Origin: Gymnothorax reevesii
Lineage: Eukaryota; Chordata; Actinopteri; Anguilliformes; Muraenidae
Reading direction: 5' to 3'
Assembly (NCBI GenBank): GCA_029721435.1
Contig: CM056574.1
Coordinates: forward strand, 1,932,501 to 1,996,500
DNA length: 64,000 nucleotides
Notes under the pieces: model-generated
Seen by the model: only the letters and a program-made list of their open reading frames with translations
Database searches by the model: none
Told to the model about the DNA's origin: nothing
Shown here: positions 43,701 to 55,944 of the stretch, one piece after another
How the letters are laid out: each line of letters starts with the position of its first letter
How positions within the stretch are numbered: the first letter of the stretch is position 1
Position numbers and translations under genes: made by a program

Positions 43701-44400
43701 AAACCAAGTGAAAATAATACTTTTGTATTTGCCCACCCCATTCCTCCATCCATGTAGTGTCATTTGTCATTACTGAGCGAGGTTCCTGTAAACAAAAAAT
43801 AGCATCATCTTTCTCTTTTAACTAAGTAAATATTTGCTGTCATTTCCTTTTGTCTGCGAGGCCATTGTATTTATAACTACCCATACAGACTCAATCTGTT
43901 CCCAGGCTTTTATGGTCAGATATACCATAGAATGTTTTCTAGGGATAACAGCAGGGCGAACCATAATCCATGCAGATATGAACAGTGAAGTAAATTCATC
44001 ATCGGTGCCTTGTCTGCCTGTATTCATGTGACAGTTGAAAAGCATAAACAAAAAAATTAACATGATGAGGCAAGAAAAAACCACAAACAAAAGCAAAACA
44101 ACCTGCTGACAAAGACAGATAACAAATCAACACATGAAACATTTTGTGTCCCAGTTTCCATTTCTTTGGGTAGAAATAAACAGATTCAATGACATTGATG
44201 GAATTAACACAGTAAAAATAGACTTAAGTATTGTAGTTTTAGTGGTACAGCAATGCATCTTACTGTATGAGGAATCGATTAAGATTTTGCTTACACAGAG
44301 ATTTACACGGAAAGCAGATGAACACTGAGACACACAATAGTAAACATTGGACAGTACAGGCAGAACGAGAGATCCACACAGAATAAGAAAGATCTACACA
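43701..44400 (-). other. L1 ORF2 5' end and inter-ORF region, strongly decayed
   Basis: Between the recognisable endonuclease and ORF1 of the L1-like element. Short frames such as 44096-43818 show no clear motif. It is assigned to the L1 element by position only. Confidence 0.4.
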
Positions 44401-44404
44401 GAAT

Positions 44405-44523
44405 GTGAGAGAGGGAGAGAGAGAGAGAGAGAGAAATAACTCCAGAGAATGTGAGAGATATATATCTACACAGTATAAGAGAGAGAAAGAGAGAGAGAGA
44501 GATCTACACAGAGAGAGAGAGAT
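44405..44523 (+). repeat. (GA)n-rich microsatellite
   Basis: Interrupted GAGAGA runs with ATCTACACAGA spacers. Low-complexity sequence within the L1-like element. Confidence 0.85.
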
Positions 44524-44549
44524 GCAGAAAGTACGAACTGAGGGAGCGA

Positions 44550-45460
44550 GTTGGGGCTGTTACTGGAGTCCAATTGTTAATTCCATTCCAGTCGAATATA
44601 ATTCTAGTAAAGCCAGGGTGTGAGTTTGGTATCCCTAAATAGACAGCCGTCAATATACAATTTGTCCACGACCAAGGAGACGCGTTTACCGTGTTCTCTA
44701 ATTTTTTTAAAGACTGGCCACAAAACTTTGCGTTGTTCATTGATTTCTCGGGGGAACTGGTCGTTCAGCCCAAACTTGGAGCCTCGCAGTTCCATCCCTT
44801 TGCTTACGATCAGCTCCTTCTGCTGTGGTGTTCAAATTTTGCCATGATGGGTCGTGGATTTTGGTATTTTCGTGCGTCGAGGTGGTGGACGAGGTGAAAG
44901 GTATCACGGTTTATGTCTTCCAGTTCGAGTTTGAGTTCTCGTTGCATGACAGGTTTTATGAGCGCTTGTGGATTATCTGGTGCCGTGACAGGAACACCAG
45001 AGAATATAAGGTTGTTGTGCACAGTCCTTGTTTGTTTGTCCAACACAGTTTCTTTCAACATTTTGTTTTCCTTCATGACGTGATCCATTTAGGAGTTACG
45101 AGTGTCCACTGTGGTTTGCAGGACAGATATTTGAGATTTTACAGTGTCGATTTGGTGATGGGTGAATTCCAGGCTTGTACGTAAATCTTTTATTTCTTGA
45201 TGTAACTGCTGAAGTTCATCATTTTTTATTCATGGAAGCGAGGACACCGACCTCCACATCGGTGGTTATGAGACCCTGCTGGTGGATGAGTCTGTCTTCT
45301 TCCTCCTCGCCGGTTTGCTGGTGTCTGTCGGGGAGTTGGAGGCTTGATCCATTTCAGAGTGAACGAAGTAGCTGTTGATGAATTTCTCTAAGTCCTCCAC
45401 TGTGAGTGTTTGATTGTAATCCACTGGGGAAGTGCACGTTCACTCTGGGTGACAATTATA
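44550..45460 (-). pseudogene. L1-like ORF1 (RNA-binding, transposase_22-like)
   Basis: The minus strand shows a coiled-coil part (ELQQLHQEIKDLRTSLEFTH near 45220-45160), then the RRM part VHNNLIFSGVPVTAPDNP and FHLVHHLDARKYQNPRPIM (45088-44810). After a frameshift comes the C-terminal domain GSKFGLNDQFPREINEQRK, then HGKRVSLVVDKLYIDGCLF (44795-44604). This layout is that of L1 ORF1p, which coats L1 RNA. Stops and frame changes make it inactive. The N-terminus near 45440 is uncertain. Confidence 0.82.
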
Positions 45461-45752
45461 GGAACATCGCTGTTCTCTGATGCTGTTCTTATCGTAGTGA
45501 TCTACGTAGCAAGCAGATACGGGCGGCAGTCATGTTGAATTACCCTCTTCAGGTTTCGTTCTCAGAACTCTCACATGCATACTGTACAAAAGTATTTCAG
45601 AATTCCAAGTCAGTGCTCCAGAATGCGATTTTCAGTCACTGACAGCGATTGTTACAACAGAATTGGAAGATTCAAGCAGGAATATGTTAATGGTGTACTC
45701 GTGATCTCATAGTGTAAGCTTTGAAAGACGGCGGAGCATGTCAGTCACTCAC
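45461..45752. other. L1 5' edge and intron sequence before the host exon donor
   Basis: The L1-like element fades out near 45540. The remaining roughly 210 bases to the donor of the 45753-45803 exon hold nothing I recognise. Confidence 0.4.
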
Positions 45753-45803
45753 CCATCTCCTGGAAGAAGAATCCATTCTTGGACATCCCAGAGGGCGGCG
45801 CCT
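45753..45803 (-). CDS. Host gene small internal exon (51 bp), product not recognised
   Basis: On the minus strand a pyrimidine-rich acceptor (CCTCTGTCTTTCAG ending 45804) precedes a 51-base reading that includes PPSGMSKNGFFFQEM. The donor GTGAGT follows at 45752-45747. Read this way it starts with two bases of a split codon and ends with one. It joins in phase to the exon at 21584-21474, the carried G plus AG making a Glu codon. Length is a multiple of three, so it could be a skippable cassette exon. Both splice signals are near consensus. I do not recognise the protein. Confidence 0.62.
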
Positions 45804-46185
45804 CTGAAAGACAGAGGGGGAAAGAAGAAAAACTGTAAATTTAAAATGACCAAAAAAAGCTTAAGATGTCAGGGAATCAGTTAAATCGTTCCTCTCAGAA
45901 ACAAGGCAGCAGATTCGGATTTGATTTCGGATTCGGAGCTGCAGGGATTTCAGACACGGCCTAGTTCTGCCAAAAGGGACCAAAATCCAAATAAGCCCCT
46001 ACAAGATGGACTCTGTAAAACGTCCTGCGGAGAAACACCTGCACAGCAGGGTTAGAGTATATCCTCCACTGATGAGCACAAGAAACAGGCAAAAACTAGG
46101 CTGATGCGACGGCTGGGGTATATCCCCGAACACCCCCAATCCTCCAATTCCCCAATCCTTGAATAGACCCAATACAAAATAAAGC
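45804..46185. other. Upstream intron sequence, nothing recognised
   Basis: About 380 bases between the host exon and the 36-bp minisatellite. No further exon, repeat or regulatory motif identified. Confidence 0.4.
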
Positions 46186-46918
46186 CCTATGAATGGGCTC
46201 ACTCACTCACACTCACACTCATCACCCTCAGGGCTCACTCACTCACACTCACACTCATCACCCTCAGGGCTCACTCACACACACTCACACTCATCATCCT
46301 CAGGGCACACTCACACACACTCACACTCATCATCCTCAGGCCTCACTCACACACACTCACACTCATCATCCTCAGGGCACACTCACACACACTCACACTC
46401 ATCATCCTCAGGCCTCACTCACACACACTCACACTCATCATCCTCAGGCCTCACTCACACACACTCACACTCATCATCCTCAGGGCTCACTCACACACAC
46501 TCACACTCATCATCCTCAGGCCTCACTCACACACACTCACACTCATCATCCTCAGGGCTCACTCACACACACTCACACTCATCATCCTCAGGGCTCACAC
46601 ACACTCACACTCATCATCCTCAGGGCTCAATCACACACACTCACACTCATCATCCTCAGGCCTCACTGACACACACTAACACTCATCATCCTCAGGGCTC
46701 ACTCACACACACACACTCATCATACTCAGGGCACACTCACACCCACTCACACTCATCATCCTCAGGGCTCAATCACACACACACACACACTCATCATCCT
46801 CAGGCCTCACTCACACACACTCACACTCATCATCCTCAGGGCTCACTCACACACACTCACACTCATCATCCTCAGGCCTCACTCACACACACTCACACTC
46901 ATCATCCTCAGGGCTCAA

Positions 46919-46971
<53 letters not shown>

Positions 46972-49084
46972 CTCATCATCCTCAGGGCACACTCACACAC
47001 AAACGCTCATCATCCTCAGGCCTCACTCACACACACTCACACTCATCATCCTCAGGGCTCAATCACACACACACACACACTCACACTCATCATCCTCAGG
47101 CCTCACTCACACACACTCACACTCATCATCCTCAGGCCTCACTCACACACACTCACACTCATCATCCTCAGTCCTCACTCACACACACACACACTCATCA
47201 TCCTCAGGGCTCACTCACACACACACACTCATCATCCTCAGGGCTCACTCACACACACTCACACTCATCATCCTCAGGGCTCACTCACACACACTCACAC
47301 TCATCATCCTCAGGCCTCACTCACACACACTCACACTCATCATCCTCAGGCCTCACTCACACACACACACACTCATCATCCTCAGGGCTCACTCACACAC
47401 ACTCACACTCATCATCCTCAGGGCTCACTCACACACACTCACACTCATCATCCTCAGGACTCACTCACACACACTCACACTCATCATCCTCAGGGCTCGA
47501 TCACACACACACACACACACACAAACGCTCATCATCCTCAGGGCTCACTCACACACACTCACACTCATCATCCTCAGGACTCACTCACACACACTCACAC
47601 TCATCATCTTCAGGGCTCACTCACACACACTCACACTCATCATTCTCAGGCCTCACTCACACACACTCACACTCATCATCCTCAGGCCTCACTCACACAC
47701 ACCCACACTCATCATCCTCAGGGCTCAATCACACACACTCACACTCATCATCCTCAGGGCTCACTCACACACACTCACACTCATCATCCTCAGGGCTCAC
47801 TCACACACACTCACACTCATCATCCTCAGGCCTCACTCACACACACTCACACTCATCATCCTCAGGCCTCACTCACACACACTCACACTCATCATCCTCA
47901 GGGCACACTCACACACACACAAACACTCATCACCCTCAGGGCTCACTCACACACACTCACACTCATCATCCTCAGGCCTCACTCACACACACACACACTC
48001 ATCATCCTCAGGCCTCACTCACACACACTAACACTCATCATCCTCAGGGCTCACTCACACACACAAACACTCATCATCCTCAGGCCTCACTCACACACAC
48101 TCACACTCATCATCCTCAGGCCTCACTCACACACACAAACACTCATCATCCTCAGGCCTCACTCACACACACACACACACACTCATCATCCTCAGGGCTC
48201 ACTCACACACACTCACACTCATCATCCTCAGCCCTCACTCACACACACTAACACTCATCATCCTCAGGGCTCACTCACACACACAAACACTCATCATCCT
48301 CAGGCCTCACTCACACACACTAACACTCATCATCCTCACGCCTCACTCACACACACAAACACTCATCATCCTCAGGCCTCACTCACACACACTCACACTC
48401 ATCATCCTCAGGCCTCACTCACACACACTCACACTCATCATCCTCAGGACTCACTCACACACACTCACACTCATCATCTTCAGGGCTCACTCACACACAC
48501 TCACACTCATCATCCTCAGGGCTCACTCACACACACTCACACTCATCATCCTCAGGCCTCACTCACACACACTCACACTCATCATCCTCAGGGCTCACTC
48601 ACACACACAAACACTCATCATCCTCAGGCCTCACTCACACACACTCACACGCATCATCCTCAGGCCTCACTCACACACACTCACACTCATCATCTTCAGG
48701 GCTCAATCACACACACACACACACACAAACGCTCATCATCCTCAGGGCACACTCACACACACACACACTCACACACACTCACACTCATCATCCTCAGGCC
48801 TCACTCACACACACTCACACTCATCATCCTCAGGCCTCACTCACACACACTCACACTCATCATCCTCAGGCCTCACTCACACACACTCACACTCATCATC
48901 CTCAGGGCTCAATCACACACACTCACACACACACACAAACACTCATCATCCTCAGGGCTCAATCACACACACTCACACACACACACAAACACTCATCATC
49001 CTCAGGGCACACTCACACACACTCACACTCATCATCCTCAGGCCTCACTCACACACACTCACACTCATCATCCTCAGGGCTCAA

Positions 49085-49127
<43 letters not shown>

Positions 49128-49269
49128 CTCATCATCCTCAGGGCACACTCACACACACACACACACACACACTCACACACACACACTAACACTCATCATC
49201 CTCAGCGCCCACTCACGCACACTCACACACACTAACACTCATCATCCTCAGGGCTCACTCACACACACA

Positions 49270-49310
<41 letters not shown>

Positions 49311-49425
49311 TCACACACATCATCCTCAGCGCCCACTCACACACACTAACACTCATCATCCTCAGGGCTCACTCACACACACACTCACACACACACACAC
49401 ACACACACTCACACACACTCACACC
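46186..49425 (+). repeat. 36-bp minisatellite with (CA)n expansions, about 85 copies
   Basis: The unit is GCTCACTCACACACACTC followed by ACACTCATCATCCTCAGG, 36 bases. Variants have GCAC, CCTC or CTCAATC starts, and the ACAC part expands to more than 40 bases in some copies (for example 46920-46968 and 49085-49125). As 36 is a multiple of three, the frame stays open for 1084 codons (46189-49443) encoding a His/Thr-rich word repeat. There is no start context, splice site or non-repeat domain to support a gene. Confidence 0.96.
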
Positions 49426-49439
49426 AGACTGTACTCTCT

Positions 49440-50999
49440 GTGATCAGTGGAGATAGAGTTGCCTTCTCTCACTCACTACACTAAATACCTGAACCAACAA
49501 ATACATTTCTTTCATAAAACTGGAATAATTAGCTCAAAATTCCAAACATTACGGCACTATCTCAGGATCTTTTGTTTTTTTGTTTATCGCTGCATTGCGC
49601 ATATCTCTGACCGTATGTTCATGCTGTAGTCATGCCGCTGAAGCGTTATTAAACTGCAGCGGATAATGAGAGACACACAGATGCAGGAGAGATGAGATGG
49701 AGACAGATGGGAGAGAACGAGGGAAGGATATAAACAGAGAGAAAAGGGGTTGGGAGAGAGAGAGAAATGGCGTGAGTGAGCGCTTCAGTGCCGCTAAGAG
49801 CCGCCGGGCGGAAAGGGGGGCCTAATCACGGGGCCCCTGTCACCTGCCCTGGCTCTCGGACAGAACACGGAGGTCCCTGTGTGGAGCGCGTCCGTTAGCA
49901 GCAGGGAGAGTGTTTAATCAGATCTGTTTGCACAGGAAGCCAAGGGGACTGCTAATTACAGCCCTGCCGAGTCTCAGCGCTCTTTCACCGGTCCAACAGC
50001 ATCGTCGAGGCGTCTCCTCTCCACCTGACGGGTGATCGATTAATGTGTCTGATTGGACAGAGATTACGCCGCCATGCTGTCTGATTGGACGGGGGTTATA
50101 CAGCCATGCTGTCCCGGGCCTAATTCAGTCCTCGTCAGAGGCGAGGAATTTACGCCTGCAGCACCAGAGACCAGGAGAGCCCAGTATCTCAACCGCAATC
50201 TCTGTCTTCGGCTGTGTTTACAAGGACAGATTCAGCACCATCTGAATTAATTCATTCCCACGGCAGAATCCCACACGACCCGTTCTAAACTCCGCAATCT
50301 GAACCAACAGTCTCATTTACATGAGCACAAGATATAATCCGATCAAAATGAACAGACACGCAGAAGAAGGCAGCAGTGACTGAGACGCTTTAGAGTCTTC
50401 AGAAATCCCTCTGCCAGTCAACTACTCCGGAGAAAAGAAAAGCGCTGCATGGTCTCGCTTCAACCAAATATCAGAGAAACAGTTAGATGTAGACTTTGCA
50501 GAAGTCTGTGGTTAGCTGTTCCATTTGAAAACCAGAGAGAATGATCAAGCTAACTCGACCATCATTGGATGCTACAAACGGGCAAAACTGGCATAATAGC
50601 CAATTGATGAGTAAATTACCATGAGAATAACATAATTCTTTTTCTTTCTTTGCTTGGAAAGAAAGCCATACCATGATTTTAATTGTTGAAGAATGACCTA
50701 TGCTAAGGCTGTTTTTCCGTCGTTCTTAGCTTAATAAACAAGTTTTCCTTGCTAAACATGGTTTGGTTTCATGATTTACATATTTTGTCAAGATTAAACA
50801 TGAAATGAAGGTCTCCCTCCAATCATTAGAGCAAATGAAATGTAGCCTTGCTCTGGCTACGACATATCGTTGTGTTACTCTGTTGTTTATTCTTTTTTTC
50901 AGATAAAAGTGGAAAATTATCATTATTATTGAATGTAACCACATTTTCTAGGGAGAAAGCGTATCGTTAATGCATTCTGCAGCTTAACACCAAAATGGT
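49440..50999. other. Unique-looking non-coding stretch
   Basis: About 1.5 kb without repeat structure. The part 49795-50010 is GC-rich with TAATCA and CTAATTACAG motifs and short splice-like signals, and it has the look of a conserved non-coding element. This is an impression only. Frames of 60-72 codons here carry no motif. Confidence 0.35.
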
Positions 51000-52760
51000 A
51001 AGACAATGATTGTGTTAGTATGGGTGTGATAATGCGTTAGTATGGGTGTCCCCACGCATTAGTGAGTTAGTGTGTGCGTGTTTGTGTGTGCATGCTGAAG
51101 TGCTAGTATGGGTGCACTGATTCATTAAAGTATTCGTGTGTTATTGTGTTAGTGTGGGTGTGCTGGTGCATTAAAGTATTAGTGTGTGTTTTTGTGTGTT
51201 ATTGTATTAGTACGTGTGTGCTAGTGTATGAAAGTATTAGTGTGTGTTTTTGATTATTATTTTGCTAGTATGGGTGTGCTAGTACATTAAAGTATTAGTG
51301 TGTTTTTGTGTGTTATTGTGTTAGTATGGGTATGGTAGTGTATTAAAGTATTACTGTGTGTTTTTGTGTGTTATTGTGTTAGTATGGGTATGGTAGTGTA
51401 TTAAAGTATTACTGTGTGTTTTTGTGTGTTATTGTGTTAGTATGGGTATGGTAGTGTATTAAAGTATTACTGTGTGTTTTTGTTTGTTACTGTGTTAGTA
51501 TGGGTGTGCTAGTGCATTAAAGTATTAGTGTGTGTTTTTGTATATTATTGTATTAGTATGGGTGTGCTAGTGCATGAAAGTATTACTGTGTGTTTTTGTG
51601 AGTTATTGTGTTAGTGTGGGTATGGTAGTGTATTAAAGTATTACTGTGTGTTTTTGTGTGTTATTGTGTAAGTATGGGTATGGTAGTGTATTAAAGTATT
51701 ACTGTGTGTTTTTGTGTTTTATTGTGTTAGTATGGGTATGGTACTGTATTAAAGTATTACTGTGTGTTTTTGTGTGTTATTGTGTAAGTATGGGTATGGT
51801 ACTGTATTAAAGTATTACTGTGTGTTTTTGTGTGTTATTGTGTTAGTATGGATATGGTAGTGTATTAAAGTTTTACTGTGTGTTTTTGTGTGTTATTGTG
51901 TTAGTGTGGGTGTGCTGGTGCATTAAAGTATTAGTGTGTGTTCTTGTGTGTGATTGTATTAGTACGGGTGTGCTAGTGTATTAAAGTATTACTGTGTGTT
52001 TTTGTGTGTTATTGTGTAAGTATGGGTATGGTAGTGTATTAAAGAATTACTGTGTGTTTTTGTGTGTTATTGTGTTAGTATGGGTATGGTAGTGTATTAA
52101 AGTATTACTGTGTGTTTTTGTGTGTTATTGTGTTAGTATGGGTATGGTAGTGTATTAAAGTATTAGTGTGTGTTTTTGTGTGTTATTGTGTTAGTATAGG
52201 TGTGCTAGTGCATGAAAGTATTAGTGTGTGTTTTTGTGAGTTATTGTGTAAGTATGGGTATGGTAGTGTATTAAAGTATTACTGTGTGTTTTTGTGTGTT
52301 ATTGTGTTAGTATGGGTATGGTAGTGTATTAAAGTATTACTGTGTGTTTTTGTGTGTTATTGTGTTAGTATGGGTATGGTACTGTATTAAAGTATTAGTG
52401 TGTGTTTTTGTGTGTTATTGTGTTAGTATGGGTGTGCTAGTGCATTAAAGTATTAGTGTCTGTTTTTGTATATAATTGTATTAGTATGGGTGTGCTATTG
52501 CATTGAAGTATTAGTGTGTGTTTTTGTGTGTTATTGTGTTAGTACGGGTGTGCTAGTGTATTAAAGTATTAGTGTGTGTTTTTGTGTGTTATTGTGTTAG
52601 TACGGGTGTGCTAGTGCATTAAAGTATTAGTGTGTGTTTTTGTGAGTTATTGTGTTTGTATGAGTATCCTAGTGTATTAAGGTATTAGTGTGTTTTTGTG
52701 TATTATCGTGTTAGTATGGGTGTACTAGTGCGTAATTGGATTAGCATGGGGGTGCTGGAG
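51000..52760 (+). repeat. 58-bp GT-rich minisatellite, about 30 copies
   Basis: The unit contains GTGTTAGTATGGGTATGGTA, then GTGTATTAAAGTATTACTG and a TGTTTTTGTGTGTTATT part. Spacing of GGGTATGG from 51328 to 51386 is 58 bases. Two sub-types alternate (GGTATGGTAGTGTATT and GGTGTGCTAGTGCATT). Edges are degenerate. Confidence 0.93.
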
Positions 52761-52976
52761 CATTAGTGAGTTAGTATATGTGCATGTTTGTGTGTGTATA
52801 TTAGTGTGAGAGTATGGGTGAGCTAGTGCAATAAAGTGTTAGTATGTGTGTTTTATTTTGTTAGTATGTGTGCACTAGTACATTAGAGTGTTTGTATTTG
52901 TAAGTGTTTGTGTGTGTGTTAGTTTGTGTTTGCTACTGCATTAGAATGTTTGTAGTGCATGTTTCTCTGCGTGTGT

Positions 52977-53010
<34 letters not shown>

Positions 53011-53484
53011 TTTGTGCGTGGAGCGCAGGGCTGGAGTCACGGGTCTAAGTTCCTGCACAGAGCTCTTCTCTGCTCTAAATGGGATAACAGGCATTACTCA
53101 CATTCTTCCCAAACTTCAGAGCGATTGTGTCGTGGGCCCTGGGCCTAACAGGTTCTGCACGACTCCACTGCGGCCTTTCCTGCACCGGAGCTGTGTCACA
53201 TCTCTCCGCACGACCCGCGTTTCGCTCGCTTACTACACTAGCTTTTCTGTCTGGTCTCTGTGGTAAAATACACCGAGGCCTCCCAGTGTCCCCGACCCCA
53301 CTGCGTCCGTCTCCCCGCTCCCGTCACACCAGCAGAACACTCCAGCACAGAGCACCGACTCTCGCACATTCGGAGCTGCATCAACTCGTTTCACCCATTC
53401 TGGATTCACGGTTTGCTTCTTTGTTATATTTACACGTTTCAGATCATCCAAGTAATTTTAATATAGGACAAAAACAACCCATTT
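52761..53484. other. Degenerate GT-rich edge, (GT)n tract and non-coding sequence
   Basis: The array decays to about 52940, followed by a (GT)n run at 52987-53011 and about 470 bases of unremarkable sequence. Frames at 52904-53266 and 53127-53486 have no motif and start in or next to simple repeats. Confidence 0.45.
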
Positions 53485-54796
53485 AACACAGATTGTAGCT
53501 TTTATACTTTAATTTCATTTACTGAAGGTAAAGAGTAATTCAAAGCCTATTTCACCCATGTGAAAAGTAATTGCCTAGTTTTGCAACCCTTGGCAACAAC
53601 AACTGCAATCGAGCATTTGCAATAACTGCCAATGAGTATTTTTCATCGCTGAGGAGGAATTTTGGCTCACGATTATAGCAGAATTGCTTTACCTCATCCT
53701 TATTGGAGGATTTTCGAGCATGAACTGCCGATTCAAGCTCATGCCACAGCATCTCAAGTGAATTCCAGTCAGGACTTCAACTACACTGCTTTTCAGCCAT
53801 TCAGAGGTGGGCTTGCATGTGAGCTTCGGATCATTGTCCTGCTGCATAACCCCACTGCGCTTGAGTTTAAGTTCACAAACTGACGGCCTTCAGTGTTTCC
53901 TGGTAGAGAGCAGAATTCATGGTTCCAACAAATGTGAAAAGTCCCCCAGTTCCTGAAGCAAGTAGCCCAGACTGTCGCACCACCACCACAGTGTTTCCTG
54001 TTGGTGTGATGTTCTTATTACTGAGAGCTGTTAGCATGAAGCCAGATGGAACGAGACACAAGTCTTCCTGAAAGTTCCACTTTTAACTCATCAGTCCACA
54101 AAAATATTATTCCCAAACTCTTGGGGATCATCAAGATGTATTTTGGCGAATGTGAGACGAGCCTTTGTGTTCTTTTTGGTCAGCAGTGGTTTTCACCTTG
54201 GAACTCTCCCATGGATGCCATTTTTGCCCAGTCTCTTTCTTATTGTTGAATCATGAAAACTGACTTTGACTGAGACAAGAGAGGCCTGCAGTTCTTTAGA
54301 TGTTGTTCTGGGTTCTTTTATGACCTCCTGGATGAGTCGTCAATGCCCTCTTGGAGTAATTTTGGTAGGCCGGCCACTCCTGGGTAGGTTCACCACTGAT
54401 ACAAGTTTTCTGCTTTTGGAGATAATGGCTCTCAGCTCGAGCTGCTTGACCCCAAAGCCTGAGAAATGGCTTCGTCCAACCAAACTGACAGATGTCAACA
54501 ACTTTGTTTCTCATCTAATTGAGTGATGTGTAGATCGAACAGGGCTGGCATTAATCATGCCTGGGTGTGTCTGGTGGAACTGAATCCAACTTTCAATTAA
54601 ATCTGTCTAACTGGTTACGTCAGTAGCTTTTATTTTTCAAATAAAGTAGCTTTTTTCCTCAATAAATGGAATCTGCATTTAAAAACTGCATGTAGTGTTT
54701 ACGCCACATATCTCTGATCATCTGAAACACTTGTATTACAAACATGCAGAGGCAGAAGATATCGGGAGGAGGTGAATACCTTTGCACTGCACTGTA
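53485..54796 (-). mobile_element. Tc1/mariner-like DNA transposon remnant
   Basis: The sequence follows the common fish Tc1-like element whose transposase is on the minus strand. Right end 54771-54796 reads GTGAATACCTTTGCACTGCA then CTGTA, a typical terminal inverted repeat ending at a TA target. I could not find the matching left terminal repeat, so the left boundary near 53485 is approximate. The transposase is broken into many frames, so the copy is inactive. Confidence 0.85.
53552..54514 (-). pseudogene. Tc1-like transposase, heavily broken
   Basis: The N-terminal region (54514-54296) would hold the helix-turn-helix DNA-binding part (its start MRNKVVDICQ and the later EPTQEW and THPGGHKRTQNN-type segment correspond to the usual paired-like domain and linker). 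The C-terminal part (53752-53552) contains MLWHELESAVHARKSSN, a typical end of Tc1 transposases. The DDE core between is scattered over frames. It would cut and paste the element at TA sites. No functional product is expected. Confidence 0.75.
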
Positions 54797-55944
54797 TTTT
54801 GTGTATTGTGTCCCTTTTGGTTCTCACTGTCTCTTTCCCAAAACTCAGAGGAGCTGGACAGGTGTGTGAGAGACTGCAGCCCCTCCCGATGGGCAGCTGC
54901 GCAGGGTGTTGGGGCTCAGTGTTGGGGCTCAGTGTTTGGGCTGAGTGTGGACCGTGCTTACATACTTACAGCCCAACAGTACAGCACACTCCATCCTGAG
55001 AAGGGAGATAAACCCGACTCCATAATCTGATTCACCACACCTGTCCTGATAAACCTCACACAGTCATCACATGCAGCACATCAAACCGAACAGGAGGACA
55101 CAATAATGATCCGGCCGATGGTGCGACCCAAAGGTGGCACAGCCTCGCCCGCCCAATCATGGCGACTCCTAACTGCCCCCTCCCAGTCACGCTCTGCAAT
55201 CACAGCTGACTGAGCCTCAGGGTCAGTTACAGGGTGGTGATTAAAAACAGCGCTCCATCTCTGCTCATACTTTCTCGCAGCAGCGGAGGAGTGGATGGGT
55301 CAAGGCGGAAGGAAGGTGTGGGGGTGGGGTATGGCCACCATTTAAATTCAACCCTCACTTTTAAGAAGAGAGAGCGACCACAAGACAGCAGCGTGGTCAC
55401 ACCTGTGACCACATGATGCATTTCTGTGGATCACATGGAAGGTCCATGTCCGTCCGGCTGAGCGGTTGTCATGCCAACAGCCAAAAGATGAGGAATGAGT
55501 TGACATTTTTTTAATCATGGCCCCAGGAGCTTGAATGATCGTAAAGGCACTCATACATATACTGATTAATTATGGCAATGGATTACTGCCTGATCCTGCA
55601 TGAGGAATGTGTTTGTTTCCATAACCCTGAGAGAGAGCTGGCACACAGCACAGGCAGGAAGCCAAAATAATGCAAAACGCAAACGGATGAAGCACAACAC
55701 TCGAGAACTGTGTCTTCTGTCTTAACACATCTCGTGCTTTACGATGTAAAAACAGTTCAGTCGGAGCGTTTACACGCAGACAGACACATCCAAACACCCA
55801 ACCAGCAGGCAGGCGGCTAACCTCGCTGAGAGCAAATGATATCATTTCTGCTGACAGCGAGAGCGACGTGGCACGTGAGAGAAATATGTGCTGTTAGCAG
55901 CAGCAGATGGGCCAATGAGGGTGCAGCATCTCTCCTGCAATCCA
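54797..55944. other. Non-coding stretch, no gene recognised
   Basis: About 1.1 kb between the Tc1 remnant and the 32-bp array. Small local duplications (GTTGGGGCTCAGT near 54909-54945) and short unsupported frames only. The reading at 55836 onward runs into the array. Confidence 0.45.

Noticed and set aside
46189..49443. 1084-codon plus-strand open frame
   Set aside because: It is a 12-residue word repeated by a 36-bp minisatellite, with no non-repeat domain or splice signals.
49863..49895. Splice-like 33-base segment on the minus strand (acceptor CCACACAG, donor CAG|GTGACA)
   Set aside because: Too short, weak signals, and no phase evidence linking it to the host exons.
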